A DNA stretch of 64,000 nt from JAAXKN01 sp050258815 (GCA_050258815.1 JBLMZM010000316.1:3186-67185), one strand, 5' to 3'; shown: positions 1 to 9,098, numbered from the stretch's first letter. The notes: generated from the sequence alone by a model not told the origin. Numbers and translations: made by a program.

Positions 1-2004
1 TTCTGCCAGCCATGGTCCATCTCCTGTTGCCGTCCTTTTGTTAACTATAAGATCCTTTTCTGTATAATCTCTTATTTCTGTTGCTTCATTGTAGTACAGT
101 CTTACCTTGGCAGTCCAGCCACTGCCGGCATTCTGAGGTAAGCTGAAGCTGTACATCCGGTCAATGCCCTTTTTATACATTTCGTTTGAGTTACTCACAG
201 GTCTTTTACCCGGTGTATATGTCAGTGTCACCTGGTCGGGATAAACCGCATTGGTACCGGACCAGATTATCTCGGCAATTTTCTTCCCATCTACCCCAAT
301 AAACCTGGTGGTATCCTGCCCTATTTTTCCGGTCATCACAGTAGCAGCACTTCCCACGGGAGAATATTCATATGCCCCGATATCAACACCGCCGTCCTTT
401 AACGAGACTGAACGCGGACTTCCTTCGATATCTTCACTTATAAATTCAACGGGTATTCCCTGACCATTTATTATCCATTTATCATCGGCTATTGATACGT
501 CAGACGATGATTTGAATCCCGGTGCCTTATCAATACTGTGATCATCCCATGGAGAGGCATCAATAAACTCCTGCAGCGTCAGCCTGTCAAACATTCCGCA
601 AAAGGCCGTAAAGGCATTCTGCGCACCATCGACATGAATAATATTAAAGTCACTTGAAAGACCGGAAACCATGGTTGAAGACCTGAAGAGCGCATAGGTC
701 TTTGCATTCGGACTTGAATTGCTGTTATAAATGATGTTGTTTGCCATTTTTATCATGCTGGCCTTGTCACCCTTGCCAATATAAAGTCCGTAGCATTCAT
801 GATTATTCCTGCCGGTTTCTTCTATATATATGGTATTAAAATACAGCTCCACATTTCCTGGTGTTGTACTCTCAATTCCCGTTGTTACAACTGTTCCCGT
901 TCTGCCCCTGACCGTATCATTATCTTTTAAGCCATATATGGCATTATTGTAGATCAGATATTTTGAGTCAACGCTGCCTGACTCCAGCTGTATTCCATAA
1001 ACAGAGGGCTGATAAGCTGCAGTATCGGTAGTTGCATTGAAAAGGTCATGGATTTTATTGCTGTTTATGGTAAAGTTACCCGGTCCCAGTATGTATATTC
1101 CTCTTACACGCCTGCCGGCTGTGGTTCCGGTGTTTGTTCCCATATTTCTGATATTGTTTTTCCTTATTGTAACAGACTTATTGTTGCCCTGATTGGTACC
1201 GACATAAACACCATAGCAGGGAAGCAGTTGATATGAATTAACCAGGTCCCCGGCAATTTCGTTATTCTCTATCAAAATATCCGAGACTCTGTAAGCATAG
1301 ATCCCTTTATGATAAAAATGAAGTTCGTTTCCGCGGATTATATTCCCTGTCAGTACAGCATTTGTATCTTTGCCTATAAGAATGCCGTTAATGCCTGATA
1401 TCTTATTATTTTCAATAGTGCAGTAATCGGCAAAAGGCATGGTACTCCTAAGAAGGATGCCAATGTCATTTTCATCCCAGATGTTCCCCTTACCCACGCT
1501 TTCTATGATGCAGTTTTTAATGGTTATATTATTTCCATAAATATCCACCGGCTGAATTCCATTTTTGGCATCCGTCGCCCTGATAGTCATATCTCTGGTA
1601 TTTACTCCGTTAGAACCATTAATAGTAACATAGTCAGTCGAAGCCTCGGGCTTACCTATCCTTATTGCATAGAAATGAGTGGCATCCTGTCCCCCTATAT
1701 TAATTTCGACAGTAGCTCCAGATGCCGGCTTGATTGTTACGGGGGCAGACTCCGTGGGCTTATTCACTGCCACATCAATATTGATTGGAGAGTTTTCTGT
1801 ATAATTGCCGTTGGCTATCAGAAACGTCACTCCTGTGGTTGTCCCCTGTAAATTAAGGGCTTCAATAGCAGCACCTAGACTCTTATAATTATTAGTTCCG
1901 CTCCCGTTTGCATCAATTGTCATCGTACCATTTAACTGAGCATACAGGACGTCCGGCAGAAAGACTGCCAGAAGTAAAACAGCAACTCCAAATAAACGTT
2001 TCAT
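1..2004 (-). CDS. Exported right-handed beta-helix protein (C-terminus beyond window)
   Basis: An open frame reads leftward from the ATG at 2004 through position 1 without a stop, giving 668 residues; the C-terminus lies outside the window. The first 22 residues (MKRLFGVAVLLLAVFLPDVLYAQ) form a signal peptide. After it comes a short NGSGTNNYKSLGAAIEAL segment typical of surface beta-helix proteins, then many irregular repeats rich in I-x-N-N-x-I (for example TIENNKI, LIENNEI, TIRKNNI, TINSNKI) that would form a parallel beta-helix. Around residue 570 is GGVDIGAYEY, a motif common at the end of such helices. No catalytic residues were recognised, so the role could be adhesin, polysaccharide-binding or lyase. 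A type IX sorting domain may lie in the missing end. An AGG sits just upstream of the start. Confidence 0.8.
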   Translation of the reverse strand, partial: MKRLFGVAVLLLAVFLPDVLYAQLNGTMTIDANGSGTNNYKSLGAAIEALNLQGTTTGVTFLIANGNYTENSPINIDVAVNKPTESAPVTIKPASGATVEINIGGQDATHFYAIRIGKPEASTDYVTINGSNGVNTRDMTIRATDAKNGIQPVDIYGNNITIKNCIIESVGKGNIWDENDIGILLRSTMPFADYCTIENNKISGINGILIGKDTNAVLTGNIIRGNELHFYHKGIYAYRVSDILIENNEIAGDLVNSYQLLPCYGVYVGTNQGNNKSVTIRKNNIRNMGTNTGTTAGRRVRGIYILGPGNFTINSNKIHDLFNATTDTAAYQPSVYGIQLESGSVDSKYLIYNNAIYGLKDNDTVRGRTGTVVTTGIESTTPGNVELYFNTIYIEETGRNNHECYGLYIGKGDKASMIKMANNIIYNSNSSPNAKTYALFRSSTMVSGLSSDFNIIHVDGAQNAFTAFCGMFDRLTLQEFIDASPWDDHSIDKAPGFKSSSDVSIADDKWIINGQGIPVEFISEDIEGSPRSVSLKDGGVDIGAYEYSPVGSAATVMTGKIGQDTTRFIGVDGKKIAEIIWSGTNAVYPDQVTLTYTPGKRPVSNSNEMYKKGIDRMYSFSLPQNAGSGWTAKVRLYYNEATEIRDYTEKDLIVNKRTATGDGPWLAE

Positions 2005-2081
2005 AAGGACCTCATATTAATTTGCGAATATATATTAATGTTTGTTTATTCCATTTTCATCATGTCCTGTTTTACTCCGGT

Positions 2082-3092
2082 CTATAGAATACTATATATT
2101 GAATCCTCATTTTCATCTTGTGCAACCAGTAGTTTTTCTTTTACCCATTCATCATTATAGAATTTCGTCAGATATCGTTCTCCGGTATCGCAAACAATGA
2201 ATACTATTACACCATTCTCATCCAGTTCCGCTGCTATCTGCATTACTGCGTGAAATATCGTACCAGTACTTCCACCGCAGAATATTCCCTCCTGGCGGGT
2301 CAATAGCTTTGCAGCATTAAATGAATCCTCATCTGAAGCGCTGATAATCCGGTCTATTAATTCAAAGTGAACATTTTCCGGCAGGTAATTCTGGCCAATT
2401 GCTTCAACCAGATAAGGATGTTCTCCTTCAAGAGTGCCATTTTCATAATAGTTTTTGAATACAGAGCCATCAGGATCCGCTCCTATAATCTTTACCGAAG
2501 GATTCTGCTCCTTCAGATATTTTGCGATCCCGCTTAGGGTACCTCCGGTGCCCATGGCAGCAACAAAATGAGTAATCTTGCCTTCTGTCTGCCTCCATAT
2601 TTCAGGTCCCGTAGTTCTATAATGTGTATCAGGATTAGAAAGATTTGAATACTGATTCATATTCAGTGAATTTGGAATAGATTCGGCAATCCTTTTTGCA
2701 ACGTTAGTATAATGATTAGGGTTGTCTTTCGGTAAGGAATTCGGGACCATTATCACCTCGGCTCCCAGAGCCTTCAGATAATTACTTTTCTCACAGCAAA
2801 CTTTATCTGTCATTACAAATATTGTTTTGTATCCTTTTATTATTGCTGCCAGTGCCAGACCAATCCCGGTATTCCCGCTTGTTGCTTCAATTATGGTTCC
2901 TCCGGGTTGAATCAGTCCCCTTCTTTCAGCATCTTCAATCATTGCAATTCCAATCCGGTCCTTAATGCTCCCGCCGGGGTTGAAAGATTCAAGTTTCGCA
3001 AAAATCTGCGGCCTGAAATTACTCCCGGTCTTTTGAAGTTTAATCAGCGGGGTATTGCCAATCAGCTCAAGAATATTATTTTTATAATCCAT
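2082..3092 (-). CDS. Cystathionine beta-synthase-like / cysteine synthase family PLP enzyme
   Basis: This is a 336-residue fold-type II PLP enzyme. It has IGNTPLIKL (residues 11-19), the PLP lysine K44 in GGSIKDR, the cofactor loop SGNTG (72-76) and the phosphate loop MGTGGT. The middle (SNPDTHYRTTGPEIW) and the end (TKFYNDEWV) resemble the catalytic core of cystathionine beta-synthase more than CysK. There is no C-terminal pair of CBS (Bateman) domains. It should condense serine or O-acetylserine with homocysteine or sulfide; which of these cannot be read from sequence. It starts 81 bases after the SufS-SufU gene on the same strand, so the two are probably co-transcribed in a cysteine and sulfur mobilisation unit. 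Confidence 0.88.
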   Translation of the reverse strand: MDYKNNILELIGNTPLIKLQKTGSNFRPQIFAKLESFNPGGSIKDRIGIAMIEDAERRGLIQPGGTIIEATSGNTGIGLALAAIIKGYKTIFVMTDKVCCEKSNYLKALGAEVIMVPNSLPKDNPNHYTNVAKRIAESIPNSLNMNQYSNLSNPDTHYRTTGPEIWRQTEGKITHFVAAMGTGGTLSGIAKYLKEQNPSVKIIGADPDGSVFKNYYENGTLEGEHPYLVEAIGQNYLPENVHFELIDRIISASDEDSFNAAKLLTRQEGIFCGGSTGTIFHAVMQIAAELDENGVIVFIVCDTGERYLTKFYNDEWVKEKLLVAQDENEDSIYSIL

Positions 3093-3173
3093 CTCCTTTC
3101 CTCCATCAGATCTTTAGCAGTCAAACTGGAAATTAGTTTTTATCTCACAATAACATTACCTTGCCATCATTAA

Positions 3174-4919
3174 TTATAATTCAGAAGTAATTGCTTCTTT
3201 TCTGGTGTGCAGCAGGCTTTTCATTGTCTGCCAGGGCAGATTTGCACACTTTATTCTTGCAGGTGAATCTTTTATACTGTTAAATGCTGCAAGTTCACCC
3301 AGTAGTGACTGTTCATCCGGTGAAATAACGTGCCCGTTAAAAATGCCCTGGAAGTTTCCAAACAGCTTCTCTGCCTCAGAAATTGTTTTGCCCTTTAATG
3401 CTTCAGTCATCATTGAAGCCGACGACTTGGATATGGCGCACAGTTCTCCCTGGAATGTTATATTGCTGATGACGTCTTTTTCAAGCTTCACATACAGCAC
3501 TATATGATCTCCGCAGAATGGATTAAAACCCTCATCCCTGTGATTGCAGTCAAAGCAGACCATATTGTTACTTGGTTTTCTGTCATGTTCCATGATTGTC
3601 TGCTGGTAATCATCAACTTCGGCGGCACTTCCAGTGTGGCTTTGGCTTCTGTTTCTCTTGTCTATCATCTTCTTTACACTATCCACCAGTTTGTCAACTT
3701 CCTCTATTGTATTATAGAAACATAGTGATACGCGTGCTGTAGCTGGGACATTGAAGAACTGCATAATAGGCTGTGTGCAATGATGCCCCGTTCGGATTGC
3801 AATTCCATCACTGTCGAGTGAAGTGCCTATATCATGCGGATGTATGTCATCCAGTACAAATGAAATTACAGGAGCTTTGTTGGCCGCAGTTCCTATTATC
3901 CTGAGCGTTTCTATTTCGGCCAGTTTGTTCTGCGCATACCTTAATAATGCCATTTCATGTTCAGTGGCAGCTTGAAATGGAATTGTGCGCAGGTAGTCAA
4001 TTGCAGCGCCCATTCCAATTGCTCCCTCAATATTCTGTGTGCCAGCTTCAAATTTATAAGGCAGATCATTAAACGTAGTCTTCTTGAAAGTTACCAGCTT
4101 AATCATATCCCCTCCGGTCTGGTATGGCGGCATGGACTCAAGCAGGTCCAGCTTACCATAGAGCACCCCGATTCCTGTAGGGCCAAACAGCTTATGGCCT
4201 GAGAATACATAGAAATCACAACCAAGTGCCTGGACGTCAATTTTATGGTGTGGTATAGCCTGTGATCCATCAATTAGAACAGGGACTCCCCGCGCGTGTG
4301 CTTTCTCAATTATGGCCTTTATGGGATTGACAGTACCCAGGGAATTTGAAACCTGCACAACAGCTACAATTTTCGTCCTTTCATTAATCATCTCATCCAG
4401 TTCGTCAAGCAGGAGCTCCCCATCATTATTCATAGGGATTATTCGCAGGATGGCATTCTTCTCGTGACACAAAATCTGCCAGGGCACAATATTGGCATGA
4501 TGCTCCATGGCAGAAATTATTATTTCGTCCCCTTCTTTTACGCAGGAACGCCCGAACGAATATGCCACCAGATTAATTGCCTCTGTTGCCCCTCTTACAA
4601 AAATAATCTCCTGCGCAGCTGAGGCATTAATGTAATCTTTTACCTTCTTTCTGGCAGTTTCATATGCAATGGTTGCCTGTTCGCTCAGGAAATGTACCCC
4701 CCGGTTTATATTGGAATTTAACTTATTGTAATAGTCATTAATGGTTTGTATCACTAACTGTGGCTTTTGTGTAGTGGCTGCGTTATCCAGGTAAACAAGC
4801 TGTTTACCTCTGATAGTCAGATTCAAAATCGGAAAGTCTTCTCTTATTTTGTTTACGTTAAACAAGTTTCTTACATTCAGCCCAGCTCCCTTAATTGAAG
4901 AATAACCCTGAATATCCAT
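3174..4919 (-). CDS. sufS: SufS cysteine desulfurase fused to SufU sulfur acceptor
   Basis: A 581-residue two-domain protein. Residues about 1-415 are a group II cysteine desulfurase (SufS/CsdA): LDNAATTQKP, MEHHANIVPW, PLP lysine K243 in FSGHKLFGPTG, and catalytic C381 in RTGHHCTQP. After a polar linker (about 420-437), residues 438-581 are a complete SufU-type domain with all three zinc/sulfur cysteines: C469 and D471 (NPFCGDH), C494 (GELC) and C558 (RIKC). In bacteria such as Bacillus these are two proteins, SufU accepting persulfide from SufS. The frame can be extended upstream to 4967, but the ATG at 4919 has a strong AAAGGAGAG six bases ahead and fits the family N-terminus. No SufBCD scaffold genes are in the window. 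Confidence 0.93.
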   Translation of the reverse strand: MDIQGYSSIKGAGLNVRNLFNVNKIREDFPILNLTIRGKQLVYLDNAATTQKPQLVIQTINDYYNKLNSNINRGVHFLSEQATIAYETARKKVKDYINASAAQEIIFVRGATEAINLVAYSFGRSCVKEGDEIIISAMEHHANIVPWQILCHEKNAILRIIPMNNDGELLLDELDEMINERTKIVAVVQVSNSLGTVNPIKAIIEKAHARGVPVLIDGSQAIPHHKIDVQALGCDFYVFSGHKLFGPTGIGVLYGKLDLLESMPPYQTGGDMIKLVTFKKTTFNDLPYKFEAGTQNIEGAIGMGAAIDYLRTIPFQAATEHEMALLRYAQNKLAEIETLRIIGTAANKAPVISFVLDDIHPHDIGTSLDSDGIAIRTGHHCTQPIMQFFNVPATARVSLCFYNTIEEVDKLVDSVKKMIDKRNRSQSHTGSAAEVDDYQQTIMEHDRKPSNNMVCFDCNHRDEGFNPFCGDHIVLYVKLEKDVISNITFQGELCAISKSSASMMTEALKGKTISEAEKLFGNFQGIFNGHVISPDEQSLLGELAAFNSIKDSPARIKCANLPWQTMKSLLHTRKEAITSEL

Positions 4920-5048
4920 AACATCTCTCCTTTTGATTGAACATCGGTGGTCATAATCATTTTTCATTTTTATCTATAGTATCAACTGCCTTTCTTTGGC
5001 ACTTTGCCCGGGTTTATTATAATAAAACAACTGCTGGGAAAAACATCT

Positions 5049-5780
5049 TCAATTCATCGAAGGATAGGGCAGTATAAATTTCAGATCATCATCCACTATT
5101 CCTAAATCTACCAGCAGAATCCGTATCTTAATGTTGTAGTAAAAATTTGGATTTGAATATTTTACTACGTCAATTAATTCATTTATTTCATACCTGAACA
5201 GATTAATTGCACGGTTCAGGCGCATCTCAAGCTGCTTTTCTCTAATATATATCTCCGCTTCGGTAAGTTCCTCCATATTAAGGGCTTTCCAGTATTCTTT
5301 TAATTTGTCCTCCATAAGTGATAATACTTCATTTGTAATTCCATAATAATACAATCCACCCGCATGCTTTGCAGCATATACATATATAGCCTTTCCTTTT
5401 ATCAGCAGCTCCGTACAGAACATGTTATTGAGCTCTAATTCTGTTACCGATACTTTAGCGAGCAGCTCGTCTATCAGGTCATTCTCATTCAGACTTATGA
5501 TATATGCCTTTAATGCCTTTGCTACTTTTACAACTACCTTTATCAACTGCTCTCTGGAAACATTAATCCTCAGGGTCTTATTATTTTTAAGGTCTTCCAG
5601 TTCCGCCCTCATTTCGATGATTTTCGAAAGCAGAGTATCATACCTTTCCAGTGTTTCCGCCCAATTGGGCATATTCTTTACTGAATTGATATTTTCCTCA
5701 ATTATGCAACGGATTACTTTCAGCATCGAAAACTTGTCTTCACTTACATTAGTCATAACAACTTTCTCTTTTATATTCAT
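5049..5780 (-). CDS. Uncharacterised helical protein
   Basis: A 243-residue protein that I do not recognise. It is predicted almost wholly alpha-helical, with amphipathic or coiled-coil stretches (residues about 30-75 and 155-215), no signal peptide, no membrane segment and only two cysteines. It is acidic and rich in Leu, Ile, Glu, Asn and Lys. Two starts are possible: ATG 5780, with no clear ribosome site, or ATG 5756, preceded by AAGAGAAAG. It stands alone between the SufSU gene and a 771-base gap and is more AT-rich than its neighbours, which could mean a lineage-specific or acquired gene. Length and codon periodicity support it being real. Confidence 0.65.
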   Translation of the reverse strand: MNIKEKVVMTNVSEDKFSMLKVIRCIIEENINSVKNMPNWAETLERYDTLLSKIIEMRAELEDLKNNKTLRINVSREQLIKVVVKVAKALKAYIISLNENDLIDELLAKVSVTELELNNMFCTELLIKGKAIYVYAAKHAGGLYYYGITNEVLSLMEDKLKEYWKALNMEELTEAEIYIREKQLEMRLNRAINLFRYEINELIDVVKYSNPNFYYNIKIRILLVDLGIVDDDLKFILPYPSMN

Positions 5781-6551
5781 CGGTTCATTAACTGCCGCAA
5801 CTTTTCACCATTACTATAAAAAAGGAATTCGACTCATAGGTAGCGAAAGACAGGACATAATATTCCTGTTTTAAGACAGAGTTGACCTCAGATTTCCGGG
5901 TACGCAGTTATTCCGGGAATAATTAAGGTTATATAAGGGAAGGAACCCATTAAGGAGTCAGGAATTGAACTGAAAAGATTAGAATTATCGACTACAGATT
6001 ATTATTGAAAGTCTGGAAGCAATATCTTTTTGTTTTGACGACCTTTCATGTTAAAGTATAATGTTATTAAGTAATCTTTAGCCTTTAATATCATATCTCA
6101 ATAATAAGTTATCCCCCTTTCTGCCTTCTCATTTCCCGGATTTTCGTACTCTTAGCTCACATCTTCATCGTTTCAATACATATGCTATATCTTTATCGGC
6201 TTATTATAAAAGAGATAATACTATTCAGACAACAGCATCCTAAAATTAAGTAAACAAGATATTTTACAAATATCAAGGCAAACCAGAAAGTTCAATTATC
6301 ACTGTGATCTCTTTCACAAACCTAATTTGCCCGTGTATTATGGGGATAATATAATTTATATTTATTGCAAATTTCAGTCATGGTAAAACGATATATACTG
6401 CTGCTGGCTTAGCTTTTCAGGGAAATGCAAGTCTGAATATTGTGATTGTTGTTATATTTTCTATATTCTAATATTGCTCGGGGATGTAAGAGTCCTTAAT
6501 GTAAACCGTTTGCTTCACAATTCAGATAAGCTATAGCAAGGAGAACTCCCG
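5781..6551. other. Long AT-rich intergenic region between divergent genes
   Basis: The region holds 771 bases with no convincing gene on either strand. Visible items are a 15-base palindrome TTATTCC-g-GGAATAA at 5908-5922, upstream of the leftward helical-protein gene, and a TGTGA-N6-TCACA palindrome at 6303-6318, upstream of the rightward hydroxylase gene. A ribosome site AAGGAGA lies at 6538-6544. No tRNA-like fold was found. It could hide a small RNA or a decayed gene. Confidence 0.5.
6303..6318. promoter_or_regulatory. CRP/FNR-family-like operator palindrome
   Basis: TGTGA (6303-6307), six bases, TCACA (6314-6318) match the half-sites of the CRP consensus exactly. It lies 233 bases before the fatty acid hydroxylase start. 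No CRP-family regulator is encoded in the window, so function is inferred from the motif only. Confidence 0.35.
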
Positions 6552-7211
6552 ATGAAGAGAAATTACGTTTCCAACAAAGATGAATCAACCAGAATGTTTA
6601 AGAGCAATTTCATGGAATTTTTCAGTAAAGTCCATCCCGCAGTACCCGTAATTATTTTCCTCCCGGTAATACTTTATCTTCTGGATTATTCTTTATTTAG
6701 TATTTTCATGTCAGTTTACCATGTCATTTCTTTTCTTGTATTGGGATTATTCATCTGGACAATTACGGAATACCTGCTTCACAGGTTTGTTTTCCATTTT
6801 CCTCCGCGTGGAAAAATCACCTCAAGAATCCACTTCATCTTCCATGGGGTACATCATGATTACCCGAGAGATTCAAGGCGGCTCGTGATGCCTCCGGCTG
6901 TAAGTATTCCACTTGCGCTTAGCTTCTATATCTGCTTCCACTTTATACTCGGGAGAATTTATTCCATTCCTTTCTTTGCCGGTTTTCTTTCCGGATACCT
7001 GTTTTATGATATTACCCATTATGCCATTCACCATTTTAATATTCAGAATGGATTTTTCCTTTTTCTAAAAAAACATCATATGTTGCACCATTATATGGAT
7101 AGTACAAGGGGGTTCGGGGTCAGTCTGCCCATTTGGGATATTATTTACAAAACTGACTTTGCCCTTACTAACAAAGCCGTGAGAAAACGAACCAGCAGCA
7201 GTGACTTTTAG
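6552..7211 (+). CDS. Sterol desaturase / fatty acid hydroxylase family membrane protein
   Basis: A 219-residue di-iron membrane enzyme of the fatty acid hydroxylase superfamily. The histidine boxes are clear: HRFVFH, HGVHH, HYAIHH and HHMLHH. They sit on loops between about four membrane segments (residues about 30-70 and 115-150). The spacing resembles the fatty acid 2-hydroxylase (Scs7) group, which hydroxylates the alpha carbon of acyl chains in sphingolipids; a carotenoid or other lipid substrate is also possible. AAGGAGA lies seven bases before the ATG. It is apparently monocistronic, preceded by a long regulatory gap and followed by a GC-rich hairpin at 7211-7229 (GCCCG/CGGGC). Confidence 0.85.
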   Translation: MKRNYVSNKDESTRMFKSNFMEFFSKVHPAVPVIIFLPVILYLLDYSLFSIFMSVYHVISFLVLGLFIWTITEYLLHRFVFHFPPRGKITSRIHFIFHGVHHDYPRDSRRLVMPPAVSIPLALSFYICFHFILGRIYSIPFFAGFLSGYLFYDITHYAIHHFNIQNGFFLFLKKHHMLHHYMDSTRGFGVSLPIWDIIYKTDFALTNKAVRKRTSSSDF

Positions 7212-7518
7212 CCCGTCTGTCAGGCGGGCCCTTGGGAAAAATCTTTCACGCTCAGCAATTGACCTCCTTTGCAGGGAATCAGCCCTCAGGCGCCGGAAAT
7301 TCCTTAATACACAATATTATGATACCCTGGTTTGGCTCATTGACCCGGAATTACAGGAGGCTGCTCCTTACTTTTGGAATTGACTCTGTACAATCATATG
7401 CCTTTTTTTGTAGTATTTCTTGGCAAAGCTTTGTGAATTTACAACACTTGCTCTCAATTTCTGGATTCTGCACTCTGAATTCTAAGATTTTTTTCTTAAT
7501 TTTACTGAACGTTTTTAA
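7212..7518. other. Intergenic region upstream of mrp
   Basis: No gene is supported in these 307 bases. A short hairpin GCCCG...CGGGC (7211-7229) overlaps the stop codon of the hydroxylase gene and may be a weak terminator, although no T run follows. The remainder probably carries the mrp promoter; no convincing consensus pair was found. Short open frames here lack ribosome sites. Confidence 0.4.
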
Positions 7519-8637
7519 ATGGAGGAAATTTTGTCCAAATTATCAGTTGATATGATCCTTAAATCATTGAAAAAGGTAAATGATCCTGACTTGCATAGGG
7601 ACCTGGTTACCCTTGATATGGTGAAAAATATAAATATAGCGGGCAATGATGTCTCTTTTGCCGTAGAACTGACTACGCCCGCATGTCCGTTGAAAGATAA
7701 GATCAAAAATGATTGCATAGAAGTTCTTAAAAATGACATTCCCGGTATAGGGAATATAAGTATAGACATGACATCCAGGGTAAGACAACATCAGGATAAC
7801 AGAAAGGATGCGGTTTTACCCGGGGTTAAAAACACGATTGCCGTTGCTTCAGGAAAAGGCGGCGTTGGCAAGAGCACTGTAGCCGTTAATCTCGCAGTAG
7901 CCCTGGCTAAGGATGGTGCAAAGGTAGGACTCCTGGATGCTGATATCTATGGCCCCAGTATCCCTCTTATGCTCGGAATAGACCAGAAACCTTCCATATA
8001 CCAGGATCCCAGTACTTCACAGATGCTCCCGCTTGAAAAATATGGGGTCAAGATCATGTCCATTGGTTTCATGATTGATGAAGGAACTCCTGTCATCTGG
8101 CGTGGACCGATGGCCAGCGGAGCAGTAAAACAGTTTATGTCGGACGTAAACTGGGGTGAACTGGATTATCTCATATTTGACCTGCCTCCGGGCACAGGAG
8201 ATATTCAGCTTACACTGGTACAGACAATTCCCTTAACAGGCGCTGTTATTGTTACTACCCCGCAGGAGGTTTCTCTTATCGATGCCCGCAAAGGTTTAAT
8301 GATGTTTTCAAGAGTTAACGTACCTGTACTTGGCATAGTGGAAAATATGAGCTATTTTATTGCCCCGGATACCGGAAATAAATATGATATATTTGGAACC
8401 GGCGGCGGCCAGAAATTAGCCGAACAATATAATGTCCCCTTTCTTGGCGGAATACCTATCGACCCAAGAATCAGAATTGGTGGAGATACAGGTAAACCAA
8501 TTGTCCATGACCTGCCTGATACAGAATATGCTCAGGTCATTCAGACTATCTCAAGAAATCTTGCAGCACAGGTCAGCATTGAACTCATCTCGGCAGCTTC
8601 AAGAAAGGTGGAAATTATTCTTGGAGACGATAAATAA
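7519..8637 (+). CDS. mrp: Mrp/NBP35-family Fe-S carrier ATPase with N-terminal MIP18 (DUF59) domain
   Basis: A 372-residue cytosolic protein. Residues about 1-85 form a MIP18/DUF59 domain (VNDPDLHRDLVTLDMV, TTPACPLKD). Residues 95-360 are the deviant Walker P-loop ATPase (SGKGGVGKST; LLDADIYGPSIP; FDLPPGTGD). Mrp/ApbC proteins bind and hand over Fe-S clusters. Unusually, the CxxC pair that usually follows VENMSYF is replaced by IAPDTG, so the usual bridging-cluster ligands are absent. The ATG at 7519 has no good ribosome site. TTG at 7531 follows GGAGG by five bases and would remove four residues; it may be the true start. The NifU-like gene follows after 17 bases, supporting an Fe-S role. 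Confidence 0.93.
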   Translation: MEEILSKLSVDMILKSLKKVNDPDLHRDLVTLDMVKNINIAGNDVSFAVELTTPACPLKDKIKNDCIEVLKNDIPGIGNISIDMTSRVRQHQDNRKDAVLPGVKNTIAVASGKGGVGKSTVAVNLAVALAKDGAKVGLLDADIYGPSIPLMLGIDQKPSIYQDPSTSQMLPLEKYGVKIMSIGFMIDEGTPVIWRGPMASGAVKQFMSDVNWGELDYLIFDLPPGTGDIQLTLVQTIPLTGAVIVTTPQEVSLIDARKGLMMFSRVNVPVLGIVENMSYFIAPDTGNKYDIFGTGGGQKLAEQYNVPFLGGIPIDPRIRIGGDTGKPIVHDLPDTEYAQVIQTISRNLAAQVSIELISAASRKVEIILGDDK

Positions 8638-8654
8638 TCAGGAGTTAAATACAC

Positions 8655-8891
8655 ATGGGTAACGTAATGGAAGAAAAAGTTCTTAAAGCATTGGATACGA
8701 TCAGACCATATTTACAGGCCGATGGCGGCGATGTTGAGCTGGTAAGAGTCACCAATGAGGGTATTGTTGAAGTAAAGCTGACGGGAGCTTGTGGCAGCTG
8801 CCCAATGTCACAAATGACCCTTCGCGCCGGCGTGGAAAGGGCACTTATTAGAGAAGTCCCTGGCGTAAGACGCGTTGAAGCAGTGAACTGA
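8655..8891 (+). CDS. NifU C-terminal (Nfu) Fe-S scaffold protein
   Basis: A 78-residue single Nfu domain: IRPYLQADGGDVELV and the cluster-binding CxxC C46-G-S-C49 followed by PMSQMTLRAGVE. Nfu dimers bind a [4Fe-4S] cluster and pass it to target enzymes. The gene lies 17 bases behind mrp and is probably in its operon, a frequent pairing. It lacks the N-terminal IscU-like or A-type domains of longer NifU/NfuA proteins. An in-frame ATG at residue 5 is an alternative start. The next 207 bases hold no gene. Confidence 0.94.
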   Translation: MGNVMEEKVLKALDTIRPYLQADGGDVELVRVTNEGIVEVKLTGACGSCPMSQMTLRAGVERALIREVPGVRRVEAVN

Positions 8892-9098
8892 TAATCTTAA
8901 CAACTCGAAAATAAGGTTAAAATCCAGGTTTTATTTGCTATTTCTTCTGAACTGGTCAATTCCCCCGGTACAGGAAAACCTTTCCCTTTTGCGGAAGGTC
9001 TTTCGAAATTCCGGGCCAGGGATTTGATACTGACTTTGTTCAGATATTGGATTTTTAACCAATTTCTATGAATTATTAAATATGACAAGAGGAATTAA

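Noticed and set aside
5422..5874. 150-residue rightward Ser-rich frame opposite the helical protein gene
   Set aside because: The long Ser/Phe/Leu string is typical of the antisense of a helical gene; no ribosome site.
5781..6551. Possible tRNA or other RNA gene in the long gap
   Set aside because: No GGTTCGAATCC-type T loop with matching acceptor stem was found by eye; covariance search would be decisive.
8897..9088. 63-residue leftward frame between the Nfu gene and tpiA
   Set aside because: No ribosome site, no recognisable domain and it lies in a short intergenic gap; the composition does not look like coding sequence.
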